Part shown: positions 33,900-43,405 of the stretch, in pieces
Numbering within the stretch: position 1 is the stretch's first letter
How the letters are laid out: the number at the start of each line of letters is the position of its first letter
Source of the DNA: RUG11237 sp050874665
Lineage (GTDB): Bacteria > Bacillota > Clostridia > Lachnospirales > Lachnospiraceae
Direction of reading: 5' to 3'
Length of the DNA stretch: 64,000 nucleotides
Assembly (NCBI GenBank): GCA_050874665.1
Contig: JBNMLC010000010.1
Location: 1 to 64,000, forward strand
Notes under the pieces: model-generated
The model's input: the letters and a program-made list of their open reading frames with translations, nothing else
Database searches by the model: none
Told to the model about the DNA's origin: nothing
Translations under genes and position numbers: made by a program

Positions 33900-34487
33900 T
33901 TAAAGTGTTCCTTTCGTAGAAAGTACATCATTAATTCGTTCATCATACATACTTGCCTCGTCCAAAGCCTTCGCAAAGGCTTTAAATGCTGCTTCAATTA
34001 TATGGTGGTTATTGCTTCCGTGAATCAATTTCAAGTGTAAATTCATACCTGCGCCATATGAAATTGCATAGAAAAATTCTTTTACCATTTCCGTATCAAA
34101 ATATCCTACCCGTTCCACAGAAAAGTCCATATCAAACACCAAATAAGGTCTTCCAGACAGGTCAATGGCGCAAAGCATCAATGTTTCATCCATTGGCAGA
34201 TATCGCTGTCCAAAACGTCGTATTCCTTTTTTGTCTTTCAATGCTTCTTTTATTGCTGTTCCTAAAGCAATTCCGGTGTCCTCAATCGTGTGGTGGCAAT
34301 CTACAATCAAATCACCCTTCACAGAACAATTAAGGTCAAAAAAGCCATGTTTCGCAAATCCTTCCAGCATGTGATCAAAAAATCCAATACCGGTATCAAT
34401 CGTTGCATTCCCACTGCCGTCTAAATTCAATTCAATCGTGATATCTGTTTCCTTTGTTTTTCTTGTTACTTTCGCCGTTCTTTCCAT
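33900..34487 (-). CDS. hisB: Imidazoleglycerol-phosphate dehydratase
   Basis: This 195-residue monofunctional dehydratase performs the sixth step of histidine synthesis. Mn-binding motifs DCHHTIEDTGI and GSNNHHIIEAAFKA are intact, as is the N-terminal GIGFFDHML. No phosphatase domain is fused to it. It is 21 bp after hisD and 18 bp before hisIE. Confidence 0.96.
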   Translation of the reverse strand: MERTAKVTRKTKETDITIELNLDGSGNATIDTGIGFFDHMLEGFAKHGFFDLNCSVKGDLIVDCHHTIEDTGIALGTAIKEALKDKKGIRRFGQRYLPMDETLMLCAIDLSGRPYLVFDMDFSVERVGYFDTEMVKEFFYAISYGAGMNLHLKLIHGSNNHHIIEAAFKAFAKALDEASMYDERINDVLSTKGTL

Positions 34488-34508
34488 ATAATTATAGTTC
34501 CCCTTTAT

Positions 34509-35801
34509 CTAATCTTCAAATCTTACTTTGATAGAATTTGCATGTGCGGTTAACTGTTCTGCTTCTGCAAATTTGATGATATCCTGATGTATCGGTTCTA
34601 AAGCTTCTCTGGAGTATGAAATAATACTGGATTTTTTAATAAAGTCATCTACACTTAATGGTGAGAAGAATTTCGCTGTACCATTGGTTGGCAGAACATG
34701 GTTTGGTCCTGCAAAATAATCCCCTAATGGCTCAGAACTATATTCTCCAATAAAAATTGCTCCTGCATTGCGAATCTTTGTCATTACATTATATGGATCT
34801 TTGGTTTGAATTTCTAAGTGTTCTGATGCAATGTCATTTGCAGCCGCAATGGCTTCCTCCATAGTATCCGCTACCAGAATATATCCATAATTATCCAATG
34901 ATTTTTGAATAATTTCTTTTCGTGATAATTGTGCTGTAAATTTATCTGCTTCAGCGGAAACTTTTTCTGCCAATTCTTTACTTGTTGTAATCAAAATCGC
35001 AGATGCCATTTCATCATGCTCTGCCTGCGAAAGCAAATCTGCTGCTACAAATCTTGGATTTGCTGTTTCATCAGCAATAACAAGAATTTCGCTAGGTCCT
35101 GCAATAGAATCAATGCTTACATGTCCATACACAGCTTTCTTTGCAAGTGCCACATATATGTTACCAGGTCCTACAATTTTATCGACCTTTGGAATACTCT
35201 CTGTTCCGTATGCCAAAGCTGCAATTGCCTGAGCACCACCAACCTTATATACCTCTGTTGCCCCTGCTTCCGTCGCAGCCACCAGAGTCGTTGCACATAC
35301 TTTTCCGTCTTTTCCCGGAGGTGTTGTCATAATAATTCTGTCCACTCCGGCTACCTTTGCCGGCATAATATTCATAAGTACGGAAGATGGATATACCGCT
35401 TTTCCACCCGGAACATACACGCCTACTTTTTCTAACGGTGTCACTTTTTGTCCTAAAATCGTTCCCATCGGAGTTGAGTGGAACCAGCTCTGCTGACGTT
35501 GCATAGCATGATAACTTTCAATGTTTTTCAAAGCCTTTCGAATAATTCCCAATAATTCATCGCTTACTTCTTCATAAGCTTCTTTCACTTCTTCTTCCGT
35601 TACTTTAATGCAGTCAGAACATATCTTTACTCCATCAAACTTTTCTGTGTACTCAAACAAGGCTTTGTCACCGTTTGTTTTGACATTGTTTACAATATCT
35701 GTTACTCTGCTTTCAAATTCTCCATAGCTGTTTGGACTTCTTTTTAATAAATCTTCTAATATGTTTTTCTTTGTTTCTTCTTCTAGCTTTATGATTCTCA
35801 T
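34509..35801 (-). CDS. hisD: Histidinol dehydrogenase
   Basis: This 430-residue enzyme oxidises histidinol to histidine in two steps. Family motifs are GVYVPGGKAVYPSSVLM, VGGAQAIAALAYGT, VGPGNIYVALAKK, IDSIAGPSEILVIAD, DLLSQAEHDEMASA and SEHLEIQT. Full length. It lies between hisG and hisB with short gaps. Confidence 0.97.
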   Translation of the reverse strand: MRIIKLEEETKKNILEDLLKRSPNSYGEFESRVTDIVNNVKTNGDKALFEYTEKFDGVKICSDCIKVTEEEVKEAYEEVSDELLGIIRKALKNIESYHAMQRQQSWFHSTPMGTILGQKVTPLEKVGVYVPGGKAVYPSSVLMNIMPAKVAGVDRIIMTTPPGKDGKVCATTLVAATEAGATEVYKVGGAQAIAALAYGTESIPKVDKIVGPGNIYVALAKKAVYGHVSIDSIAGPSEILVIADETANPRFVAADLLSQAEHDEMASAILITTSKELAEKVSAEADKFTAQLSRKEIIQKSLDNYGYILVADTMEEAIAAANDIASEHLEIQTKDPYNVMTKIRNAGAIFIGEYSSEPLGDYFAGPNHVLPTNGTAKFFSPLSVDDFIKKSSIISYSREALEPIHQDIIKFAEAEQLTAHANSIKVRFED

Positions 35802-35824
35802 AAGGTTCTCCTGCCTTTCTATCC

Positions 35825-36460
35825 TTATAAAATTTTTTTCAAATCATTAATGATTTTTGTAATTCGTTCATTTTCCATTTTCATGCTGACCTGGTTTACT
35901 ACCATTCTTGCAGAAAGAGGGCAGACTTCCTCCAACACAGTCAGACCGTTCTCTCTCAGCGTAGTTCCTGTTTCCACGATATCCACAATCACTTCTGACA
36001 GACCTACAATTGGTGCTAACTCAATAGAACCATTTAACTTGATAATCTCTACCGTCTGGTGTTTTTTATTGTAAAAATAATCCTTCGCAATATTAGGATA
36101 TTTGGTTGCCACACGGATTAACTCGTGATGCTGTAATAAATCTTTCGCTTCTGCAGGCCCACAAACGCACATTTTACATTTTCCAAAACCTAAGTCTAGC
36201 ACTTCGTACATTTTTCTGCCTTCTTCTAAAATAGTATCTTTTCCTACAATACCAATATCAGCAGCACCATATTCCACATAGGTTGGCACATCCGGTCCTT
36301 TTGCCAAAAAGAATTTTAACTTTAACTCTTCATTCACAAAAATCAGTTTTCTAGAATCTTTGTCCTTCATTTCTTCACAAGTAATACCAATTTTTTCGAA
36401 CATTTCTAACGTCGTCTTGGCAAGACGTCCCTTACCTAATGCAAATGTTAAATATCTCAT
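35825..36460 (-). CDS. hisG: ATP phosphoribosyltransferase, short form
   Basis: This 211-residue enzyme catalyses the first step of histidine synthesis. It begins TFALGKGRLAKTTLEMFEKI and contains EYGAADIGIVGKDTILE and the ribose-phosphate loop IVETGTTLRENGL. It is the short form without the regulatory C-terminal domain, which needs HisZ for activity and feedback control; hisZ is the gene just upstream. Confidence 0.96.
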   Translation of the reverse strand: MRYLTFALGKGRLAKTTLEMFEKIGITCEEMKDKDSRKLIFVNEELKLKFFLAKGPDVPTYVEYGAADIGIVGKDTILEEGRKMYEVLDLGFGKCKMCVCGPAEAKDLLQHHELIRVATKYPNIAKDYFYNKKHQTVEIIKLNGSIELAPIVGLSEVIVDIVETGTTLRENGLTVLEEVCPLSARMVVNQVSMKMENERITKIINDLKKIL

Positions 36461-36473
36461 CTTCTTTTCTCCT

Positions 36474-37679
36474 CTATAATTTTGTACACGTACTCTGTTT
36501 TAGATAAATCACTTCAGAAAAGCCATGTCTTTCTCCGTATGCCCTGCAAGCCGCTAAATCGCTTCCACCTTTTCTTAAAAGTGCTACCTTTCTTCCTTCC
36601 TCTGTACGCAGCTTTTCGGCGTATTGAACTGCCTCTGCTTCGCTGTCGTCTTCGTATACACAAAGCAGCATATCCTTTATGGTAGGTATTTCAATTTTCT
36701 GTCTTGAGAGTGCTGACATTAGCTGATTCACCAATAATACGCAGCCAATAGCCGCTGAATCTTTTCCAAAATGCTTTAGCAGACCATCATAGCGTCCTCC
36801 GGTAATGAGTGCTTCTCCTACTCCATAAGTATAAGCTTTTAAGATTACACCCGTATAATATTTATATTTGCTAACCATTCCAAGATCAAAGGTAATATAA
36901 TTTTCCACTCCATATATCTTTAAAGCTTCGTAAATAGCCTCCAGACGTTCTAATGCCTTTTGGGACTTTTCGTTTTTCGTAAGCTTTTTTGCTTCCTCTA
37001 ACATACTGACAGAGCCAAAAAATTCCGGTGTTTTTTCCAGACAAATCTTGACGTCTTTTGGAATATTGTGTTCCGCCAATAATTCTTCGATACCAAAATG
37101 ATTCTTATTAGAAATCAATTCTCTAAGTTCTAGTTCTACATCTTCCTCCAGCTTTGCTTCTTCCATAAGCCCATTAAAAAAGTCAATGTGTCCAATGCTA
37201 ACCTGAAATTCCTTTAGCCCGGCAGTCTTTAAGCATCGAATCATTAATGCCACGATTTCTGCATCGGCACCTACGCTGTCATCACCTATTAATTCAGCTC
37301 CCAGTTGTGTCGTTTCCTTCAATCTTCCCTGAAGACTGTGATGATTAATATATGTATTTCCCATATAGCCAAAGCGAATCGGCATATCTTCGTCCTGATA
37401 ATATTTTGCTGCAGAACGGGCAATAGACGGCGTAAAATCCGGGCGCATTACCAGAGTATTCCCTTCTCTGTCAAAAAATTTAAATAACTCCTTAGAAGCT
37501 GTCGTACCAACTTCTCTGGAGAAAACATCAAAATATTCAAATGTGGGTGTTTCTATCGCCTGATAACCATACTGCTTTAAGACACCAAACAGTTTTCCCT
37601 GAAGAACCTGTTTTCTCTCGCATTCTGAATTATAAATGTCCCTTACGCCTTCCGGTGTGTGTAGTAATCTGTTTTCCAT
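36474..37679 (-). CDS. hisZ: ATP phosphoribosyltransferase regulatory subunit
   Basis: This paralogue of histidyl-tRNA synthetase has about 401 residues and no tRNA-charging role, pairing with short HisG. Class II synthetase-like motifs TPEGVRDIYNSECERK and LVMRPDFTPSIARSAAKY are present; the anticodon-binding region is degenerate. ATG 37679 is preferred: GGAGG lies about ten bases upstream, while the first ATG (37697) has no ribosome site. First gene of the his operon, behind a consensus promoter. Confidence 0.92.
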   Translation of the reverse strand: MENRLLHTPEGVRDIYNSECERKQVLQGKLFGVLKQYGYQAIETPTFEYFDVFSREVGTTASKELFKFFDREGNTLVMRPDFTPSIARSAAKYYQDEDMPIRFGYMGNTYINHHSLQGRLKETTQLGAELIGDDSVGADAEIVALMIRCLKTAGLKEFQVSIGHIDFFNGLMEEAKLEEDVELELRELISNKNHFGIEELLAEHNIPKDVKICLEKTPEFFGSVSMLEEAKKLTKNEKSQKALERLEAIYEALKIYGVENYITFDLGMVSKYKYYTGVILKAYTYGVGEALITGGRYDGLLKHFGKDSAAIGCVLLVNQLMSALSRQKIEIPTIKDMLLCVYEDDSEAEAVQYAEKLRTEEGRKVALLRKGGSDLAACRAYGERHGFSEVIYLKQSTCTKL

Positions 37680-37758
37680 GTATCTTCTATCCTCCATTTA
37701 TCGCTTTAGCGTGGTAAATCGTTAATTCGTTAACTTGCTACTATACTAAACTTCCATA

Positions 37759-37787
37759 ATTATATAGTCAACTACGAAAGATGTCAA
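37759..37787 (-). promoter_or_regulatory. Consensus sigma-A promoter of the his operon
   Basis: On the minus strand TTGACA (37787-37782), 17 bp and TATAAT (37764-37759) match consensus at all twelve positions. The -35 box overlaps the recU stop codon. The leader of about 70 nt contains GTTAACGAATTAAC, a small palindrome, but no T-box or His leader peptide that I can see. Confidence 0.9.
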
Positions 37788-38326
37788 GATATTTCTTCCC
37801 TTTCCACTAAATCCTGCTGGATACTGTCTAAATAAGGAACCAGAATTCCCCCCTTAGGTTGAATAACATACTCTTTTGACAGTTCCTCTAAGCGGAAACT
37901 TTTTCTTCCACCTTGTTCCATTCTTTCATAAAATTCTTTCAATTTTTGATACTTCAAATAATAAAGAAGATTTCTGTGAGAATAATACAAAATCAAAAAG
38001 GTAATTCCCCCCTGACGCTCATATTCTGTCATAAATTCAAACTGATGTTCATGTATATTCTGCATCGGAAAGGTATCTGTGGTACATTCCTTAGCATCAA
38101 AGCAAACCGGAATTCCCTGCACTGCTCCAATATAATCTACGGTACTCTTTTGTTCAAAGTAAGCAAGGGTAATATGCCTGGTTTCCTTATCTATAGAAAT
38201 CGGGGTAATGGGAGTCGGGATTTTCTGAATCACCGCAAGATTCGCTTCTTGATACTTTTCATTCGTTCTATTAATCATCTCTTCTAGTGTAGAGCCTCGT
38301 AAGCCCCTCGAACTCCATGTTGCCAT
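37784..38326 (-). CDS. recU: Holliday junction resolvase RecU
   Basis: This 180-residue nuclease resolves Holliday junctions in Firmicutes in place of RuvC. It has the N-terminal SRGLRGSTLEEMINRTNEKY, KIPTPITPI and the catalytic acidic and lysine residues in STVDYIGAVQGIPVCFDAKE. It lies 4 bp after the RluA-type gene. Confidence 0.92.
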   Translation of the reverse strand: MATWSSRGLRGSTLEEMINRTNEKYQEANLAVIQKIPTPITPISIDKETRHITLAYFEQKSTVDYIGAVQGIPVCFDAKECTTDTFPMQNIHEHQFEFMTEYERQGGITFLILYYSHRNLLYYLKYQKLKEFYERMEQGGRKSFRLEELSKEYVIQPKGGILVPYLDSIQQDLVEREEIS

Positions 38327-38330
38327 CTTC

Positions 38331-39308
38331 TCACCTGTACTTTTCCATTATTTTAAATTCTTTTGGCGGTTCTGCCACAAATTCCCGTTCTGATAAATAT
38401 GCTAATTTTCCCTCCATTTTTGGAAACTCAATGCGATATGCATGAAGTAACTGGGAAGAAATATGGCACTCTTTTTTATATTTATCATTCAAATTCTTAT
38501 TTCCGTATTTCATATCTCCTATAATAGGGTGTCCTACGGATGCAAGATGCGCCCTGATTTGATGGGTTCTTCCTGTCACCAATTCCACCTCCAACAGTGT
38601 AGTGTGCACACCCTTTGCAATTGGAGAATACTCGGTTTCAATAGGTTTCGCACCCTCACGTTCTCTTGCATAAATTTCTACCTGATTCGTTGTTTCATTT
38701 TTCCAAAGATAACCTCTTACTCTTTTCCTTTCTTCTACCGCTCCGGCCACGTAGCAAAGATAATATTTGTGAAGTGAACGCTCTTTAAATAATTCCGACA
38801 ACTTCTGCAAACCGCAAAGAGATTTTCCTGCTGCCACCAGTCCGCTGGTATTCCGATCGATTCGATTGCATATGGACGGTTTAAAGGTTTTCAATGTTTC
38901 CTGCGTCACATCACCTTTTTCCAGTAAATATTCCAAAATTGCATCATTCAAGGAATAATCCTGTATTTTTGCCTTTTGTACCAGCATGCCACTTGCCTTA
39001 TTAACCAAAAGAATGTGCTCGTCTTCATATATAATGTCTAATTTTTTCTTATTGTTATTTTTTTTATGTATCTGGAGCACTCTGACTGGCTCACTGAACT
39101 TTTCAAAAGTCTCATCACTTAAATATATCTTCACCAAATCTCCAACCTTTGTTTTTTCATTTCCATCGGCTTTCTTGTCGTTTAGTGTAATATTTTTCTT
39201 CCGGAGCATTTTATAAATAAAACTTTTGGGAGCTTTATTCAGATATTTACCTAACAGCTTATCAAGTCTTTGTTCTGCCTCATTTTCTTTTACGATAATT
39301 TCTTTCAT
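38331..39308 (-). CDS. RluA-family pseudouridine synthase
   Basis: This 325-residue enzyme has an N-terminal S4 RNA-binding domain (1-60) and a catalytic RluA domain with the active Asp in ICNRIDRNTSGLVAAGKS and VTGRTHQIRAHLASVGHPIIGD. RluC/RluD-type enzymes modify 23S rRNA, but the target site cannot be read here. It precedes recU by 4 bp. Confidence 0.92.
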   Translation of the reverse strand: MKEIIVKENEAEQRLDKLLGKYLNKAPKSFIYKMLRKKNITLNDKKADGNEKTKVGDLVKIYLSDETFEKFSEPVRVLQIHKKNNNKKKLDIIYEDEHILLVNKASGMLVQKAKIQDYSLNDAILEYLLEKGDVTQETLKTFKPSICNRIDRNTSGLVAAGKSLCGLQKLSELFKERSLHKYYLCYVAGAVEERKRVRGYLWKNETTNQVEIYAREREGAKPIETEYSPIAKGVHTTLLEVELVTGRTHQIRAHLASVGHPIIGDMKYGNKNLNDKYKKECHISSQLLHAYRIEFPKMEGKLAYLSEREFVAEPPKEFKIMEKYR

Positions 39309-39327
39309 ATACTGTGTCCTTTTATTT

Positions 39328-39900
39328 TTAAATAGAAACTGCTTTAATCACTTCCGCTATTTGCTGCTCCTGTCCTATTTTTCTGTCGCCATTTAAGTTT
39401 TTTTGCATTTCCTGCAATCTTTCGAGATAGCTTTCTCCATTTCGGAAAATTTTCACGGAAATCCCTTTGTATCCATTCTTTTCAAGCACTTCTTTTATAT
39501 AGTTTGCAAAGTACCTCTCATCTATCGGTTCCTTTTCGCTATATCCGATAATTGTTTTTCCTAAAATAGCAACATGAAGAAGTTCTCCGATTTTATCATA
39601 AGCAGTAATCACAACATCATACACAGAGGTAACTTCCGTTGCATTTTTTTTAATTTTTTCATACATTTCTCTGCTTCCGGAACGATATTTATAGAAAAGA
39701 ACTGTTGTTGTCAATTGTTTTGCTGCCGGTAATACAGATACTACCGCCACTATGGTAAGAAGGTTCGCCTTCGTATGTGTCGTAAGATACCCCAAAACAA
39801 AAATCATGGCAGACAAAGCAAACAAAACAACAGATTTCACTGTTTCTATCTTTCGTTGGGATTTTAAATAACCATAATTCCCTTTTGCTATTTTTTGCAT
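39328..39900 (-). CDS. Hypothetical protein with two membrane helices
   Basis: I do not recognise this 190-residue protein. Two hydrophobic helices (about 24-41 and 46-66) are followed by a hydrophilic cytosolic domain of about 120 residues with YDVVITAYDKIGELLHVAIL and a Lys/Glu-rich end. Its start overlaps the SDR stop by 13 bases and it is 19 bp before the RluA gene, so it is a real member of this operon. No catalytic motif is seen. Confidence 0.75.
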   Translation of the reverse strand: MQKIAKGNYGYLKSQRKIETVKSVVLFALSAMIFVLGYLTTHTKANLLTIVAVVSVLPAAKQLTTTVLFYKYRSGSREMYEKIKKNATEVTSVYDVVITAYDKIGELLHVAILGKTIIGYSEKEPIDERYFANYIKEVLEKNGYKGISVKIFRNGESYLERLQEMQKNLNGDRKIGQEQQIAEVIKAVSI

Positions 39901-40703
39901 GGTATTCTCCCCTCTGTTTCATTTTTTTGTTCTTCATCGGAAGGAGTAATCTGTAATAATTTCAAAATCAACTCGTGAGGCACTACTTTACAGAGGATTT
40001 CAAAAGCCTGCATCAACAGACCATAAACAGAGATTGTTTTTCCGTACCTAGCATCACGCATGGCTTTTTCCACCACTTTTACCGGATTCGCCATAACCAG
40101 CTTTTTATACAACGCAATCTGACTCTTTTCTTCTGCAATATCAAAAAATTCTGTTTTTACCGGTCCGGGACACACTGCCGTAACATAAATTCCACGATGT
40201 GCCAATTCATATTTTAACGCTTTCGAAAAGCTTAAAACATAGGATTTACTTGCTGCATATACCGCAAACCCCGGCTGCGGAAGGAACGCTGCACTAGAAG
40301 CAAGATTAATAATTCTTCCTCCTTTTTTCATAAAAGGCAGCGTATCATAAGTAACTTTTGTCAATGCCTGACAATTTAATTCTATCATGGATAAATTACT
40401 TTCTCTGCTAATTTGAGAAAAGTTTCCAATTTTTCCAAATCCCGAAGAATTCACAAGAATGCCAACCACAGGATTATATTTTTCCAGACTTTCTGTATAT
40501 TGATTGTAACTCTCCTGTTGTAATAAATCCACAGTGAAAATTCGTAATTTTGTTTTCACCTTGTGCTGTAGTTCTTCTAAGCGCTCTTTTCGTCTCGCTA
40601 GAACCCAGATTTCATCTAATACTTTATAATACTTCTTATCAATCGACAATACAAACTCTCTGCCCATTCCTGAAGAAGCTCCTGTCACAACTGCAATTTT
40701 CAT
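39888..40703 (-). CDS. Short-chain dehydrogenase/reductase
   Basis: This 271-residue classical SDR has VVTGASSGMGREF (nucleotide site), NSSGFG, the catalytic Ser in INLASSAAF and YAASKSYV, and PGPVKTEFF after the active site. The substrate is unknown. The C-terminus beyond 240 is hydrophobic then charged. It is in an operon with the YgiQ gene (8 bp) and the membrane protein. Confidence 0.88.
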   Translation of the reverse strand: MKIAVVTGASSGMGREFVLSIDKKYYKVLDEIWVLARRKERLEELQHKVKTKLRIFTVDLLQQESYNQYTESLEKYNPVVGILVNSSGFGKIGNFSQISRESNLSMIELNCQALTKVTYDTLPFMKKGGRIINLASSAAFLPQPGFAVYAASKSYVLSFSKALKYELAHRGIYVTAVCPGPVKTEFFDIAEEKSQIALYKKLVMANPVKVVEKAMRDARYGKTISVYGLLMQAFEILCKVVPHELILKLLQITPSDEEQKNETEGRIPCKK

Positions 40704-40711
40704 ATTTCCAC

Positions 40712-42640
40712 CTACTTTTTCTTTTTATGAACATTTCGAATCGTCTTTTTTTTCTGACTATTACGAATATTTTGATACTCTTTCTTATCCCTGCCTTTGC
40801 TTTTATCGTCCTTTTTTCCTTTTGCGTTATAGCTATTTGCTATGTTTCTTGGGCGAATCAGACATTTTTTATCAAATCCTATTAAATCTGTTCTTCCTGC
40901 AATGGTAAGCGCTTCCTTAACTAACTCATAATTTTTGGGATTTCTATATTGAATTAACGCTCTCTGCATTGCTTTTTCGTGCGGATTCTTTGGAGTGTAC
41001 ACCGGTTTCATGGTTCTCGGATCATATCCTGTATAATACATACAGGTAGACAACGTGGACGGAGTCGGATAGAAATCCTGAACCTGTTCCGGCATATAAC
41101 CTAAATCTCTCAAATATTCTGCCAACTCTACCGCCTCTTTTATCGTAGAACCCGGATGCGACGACATCAAATACGGTACCAGATACTGTTTTTTTCCAAT
41201 TCGTTCATTAATTTTTTTATATTTTTTCTGAAACGCTTCATACACTGAATTTTCCGGCTTTCCCATATATTTCAAAACATTATCTGAAATATGCTCTGGA
41301 GCCACCTTTAACTGACCGCTGACATGATGATTGCATAATTCATAAAAAAATTCATCATTTTTATCTGCCATCAGATAGTCAAAGCGAATACCGGAACGTA
41401 CAAACACTTTTTTTACCTTTGGTAATTCACGCAGCTTTTTTAACAATTCTAGATAATCTTTATGATCCACTTTTAAATTGCTGCAAGGCTTTGGAAAAAG
41501 GCATTGTTTATTCGGGCATGCACCATGTTCTGCCTGTTTTTTACACGCCATATGTCTAAAATTTGCAGTAGGTCCGCCCACATCATGAATATATCCCTTA
41601 AAATCTTTATCCCAGATAATCTTTTCCGCTTCTGCCAACAAGGATTCGTGACTTCTCGTCTGAATAATTCTTCCCTGATGAAATGTCAAAGCACAAAAGC
41701 TGCAGCCTCCAAAGCATCCCCGATTGCTCACAAGGCTGAATTTTACCTCCGCAATTGCCGGCACTCCTCCTGCCGCTTCATAGGAAGGGTGATAAGTTCT
41801 CATATACGCAAGTGAATACACATGATCCATTTCACTTTGTGTTAAAGGCTTTGCCGGAGGGTTTTGCACCACATACTGCTTTTCCTTGTAAGGCTCGACT
41901 AACCTCTTTGCAACAAACGGATCTGTGTTACAATACTGTGTATAAAAGCTTTCCGCATATGCTTTTTTATCTGCTTTCAGCTCCGTATAAGAAGGAAGCG
42001 TTATGGCATCATACACACTTTCCAAGCTGTCTGTCTTATACACGGTTCCATCAACAAATGTGACATCCTTGATATCAATTCCACTATTTAAAGCATCTGC
42101 AACTTCTACAATAGATTTTTCTCCCATACCATAAAGCAGAAGATCTGCACTAGAATCCAGTAAAATCGAGCGTTTCATCGAATTTGACCAATAATCATAA
42201 TGCGCCAGTCTCCTTAAGGAAGCCTCAATACCTCCGATAATAACAGGAATTTTCTTATAAGTTTGTCGAATCAGATTACAATACACTACCGTAGCGTAAT
42301 CCGGTCTTTTTCCCATAATCCCTCCCGGTGTATATGCATCTGTCACACGCCGCTTCTTCGAAACGGAATAGTGGTTTACCATAGAATCCATATTTCCTGC
42401 AGTTACAATAAATCCAAGCCTCGGCTTCCCAAATTCTGCGATGCTTTCTTTTCGTTTCCAGTCAGGCTGTGAAATGATTCCTACGGTATATCCATTCGCC
42501 TCTAAAACTCTGCTGATGATAGCATGTCCAAAGGAGGGATGATCTACATAGGCATCCCCTATAATGTATACAAAATCAAGTTGTTTTAGTCCCTGTGCTT
42601 CCATTTCCATGCGGCTGACAGGTAAAAATCCTTTATTCAT
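40712..42640 (-). CDS. YgiQ-family radical SAM protein
   Basis: This 642-residue radical SAM protein has the cluster motif in NRGCFGGCSFCAL (C-x3-C-x2-C) near residue 310. A cobalamin-domain-like N-terminal part contains VIIGGIEASLRRLAHYDYW, and there are extra cysteines around 370-390 (CPNKQCLFPKPC). The C-terminal 60 residues are very Lys/Arg-rich. The family is widespread but its reaction is unknown. It lies between the RsuA-type gene and the SDR. Confidence 0.9.
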   Translation of the reverse strand: MNKGFLPVSRMEMEAQGLKQLDFVYIIGDAYVDHPSFGHAIISRVLEANGYTVGIISQPDWKRKESIAEFGKPRLGFIVTAGNMDSMVNHYSVSKKRRVTDAYTPGGIMGKRPDYATVVYCNLIRQTYKKIPVIIGGIEASLRRLAHYDYWSNSMKRSILLDSSADLLLYGMGEKSIVEVADALNSGIDIKDVTFVDGTVYKTDSLESVYDAITLPSYTELKADKKAYAESFYTQYCNTDPFVAKRLVEPYKEKQYVVQNPPAKPLTQSEMDHVYSLAYMRTYHPSYEAAGGVPAIAEVKFSLVSNRGCFGGCSFCALTFHQGRIIQTRSHESLLAEAEKIIWDKDFKGYIHDVGGPTANFRHMACKKQAEHGACPNKQCLFPKPCSNLKVDHKDYLELLKKLRELPKVKKVFVRSGIRFDYLMADKNDEFFYELCNHHVSGQLKVAPEHISDNVLKYMGKPENSVYEAFQKKYKKINERIGKKQYLVPYLMSSHPGSTIKEAVELAEYLRDLGYMPEQVQDFYPTPSTLSTCMYYTGYDPRTMKPVYTPKNPHEKAMQRALIQYRNPKNYELVKEALTIAGRTDLIGFDKKCLIRPRNIANSYNAKGKKDDKSKGRDKKEYQNIRNSQKKKTIRNVHKKKK

Positions 42641-42677
42641 AATCGGTATCCTCTGCTATTTCCTTTTGTTTTCGTTT

Positions 42678-43391
42678 TCAGCGTTTTAACAGTTCCATTT
42701 CTGTCTTTGTCAGATGCCTGTACTCTCCTGGCTGTAATCTCCTATCTAACAGAAGGTTTCCCATGGAAATTCTTTTTAAATATATCACTTCCTTAGATAC
42801 AGCCTGAAACATTCTCTTTACTTGATGGAACTTTCCCTCGCAAATGGTAATTTCAACCTCTGAAATCTCTCCTGATTTCAAAATATGAAGGTCTGAAGGC
42901 ATAGTGTTTTTCTTTTCCCCTATGTCCAGACCTTCCCTAAAAGCAGTAACATCTTCCTCGTCTACATACCCTTTAATCAGAGCATAATATACTTTTTCTA
43001 CATGTTTTTTGGGTGAGAGCAGATTATGAGCAAGCACACCATCATTGGTCAGCAAAAGTAACCCCTCTGTATCTTTATCCAGCCTGCCTACCGGAAACAA
43101 TTCTTCACAGTATTTTTCTTCTTTTAATAAATCCACTACTGTTGTGTCCATTCTATCCGTCGTGGCACTTACCACACCTTTTGGCTTATTCAGCATATAA
43201 TACACAAACCCTTTTTCCCGCACTCTTTCCTGGTCAAAATAAACCAGATCTTTTTGCGTGTCTATCTTCATCTCTGCTTTTTGTGCAATTGCATCATTAA
43301 TACGAATACGTCCTTTTTTTATGTATTCTTTTACCTCGCTTCGGCTTCCTACCTTGGCATCTGCGAGAAACTTATCTAGTCTAATCTGCAT
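42678..43391 (-). CDS. RsuA/RluB-family pseudouridine synthase
   Basis: This 237-residue enzyme has an N-terminal S4 domain (MQIRLDKFLADAKVGSRSEV) and the catalytic Asp in FPVGRLDKDTEGLLLLTND, plus EGKFHQVKRMFQAVSKEV. The rsuA-type length fits modification of 16S rRNA, but the target is inferred. It lies 14 bp after the alarmone synthetase gene. Confidence 0.92.
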   Translation of the reverse strand: MQIRLDKFLADAKVGSRSEVKEYIKKGRIRINDAIAQKAEMKIDTQKDLVYFDQERVREKGFVYYMLNKPKGVVSATTDRMDTTVVDLLKEEKYCEELFPVGRLDKDTEGLLLLTNDGVLAHNLLSPKKHVEKVYYALIKGYVDEEDVTAFREGLDIGEKKNTMPSDLHILKSGEISEVEITICEGKFHQVKRMFQAVSKEVIYLKRISMGNLLLDRRLQPGEYRHLTKTEMELLKR

Positions 43392-43405
43392 ATGCTGTTC
43401 CTTTC

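Noticed and set aside
37679..37752. T-box or His leader peptide in the his operon leader
   Set aside because: The leader is only about 70 nt and shows no T-box sequence, His-codon run or terminator.
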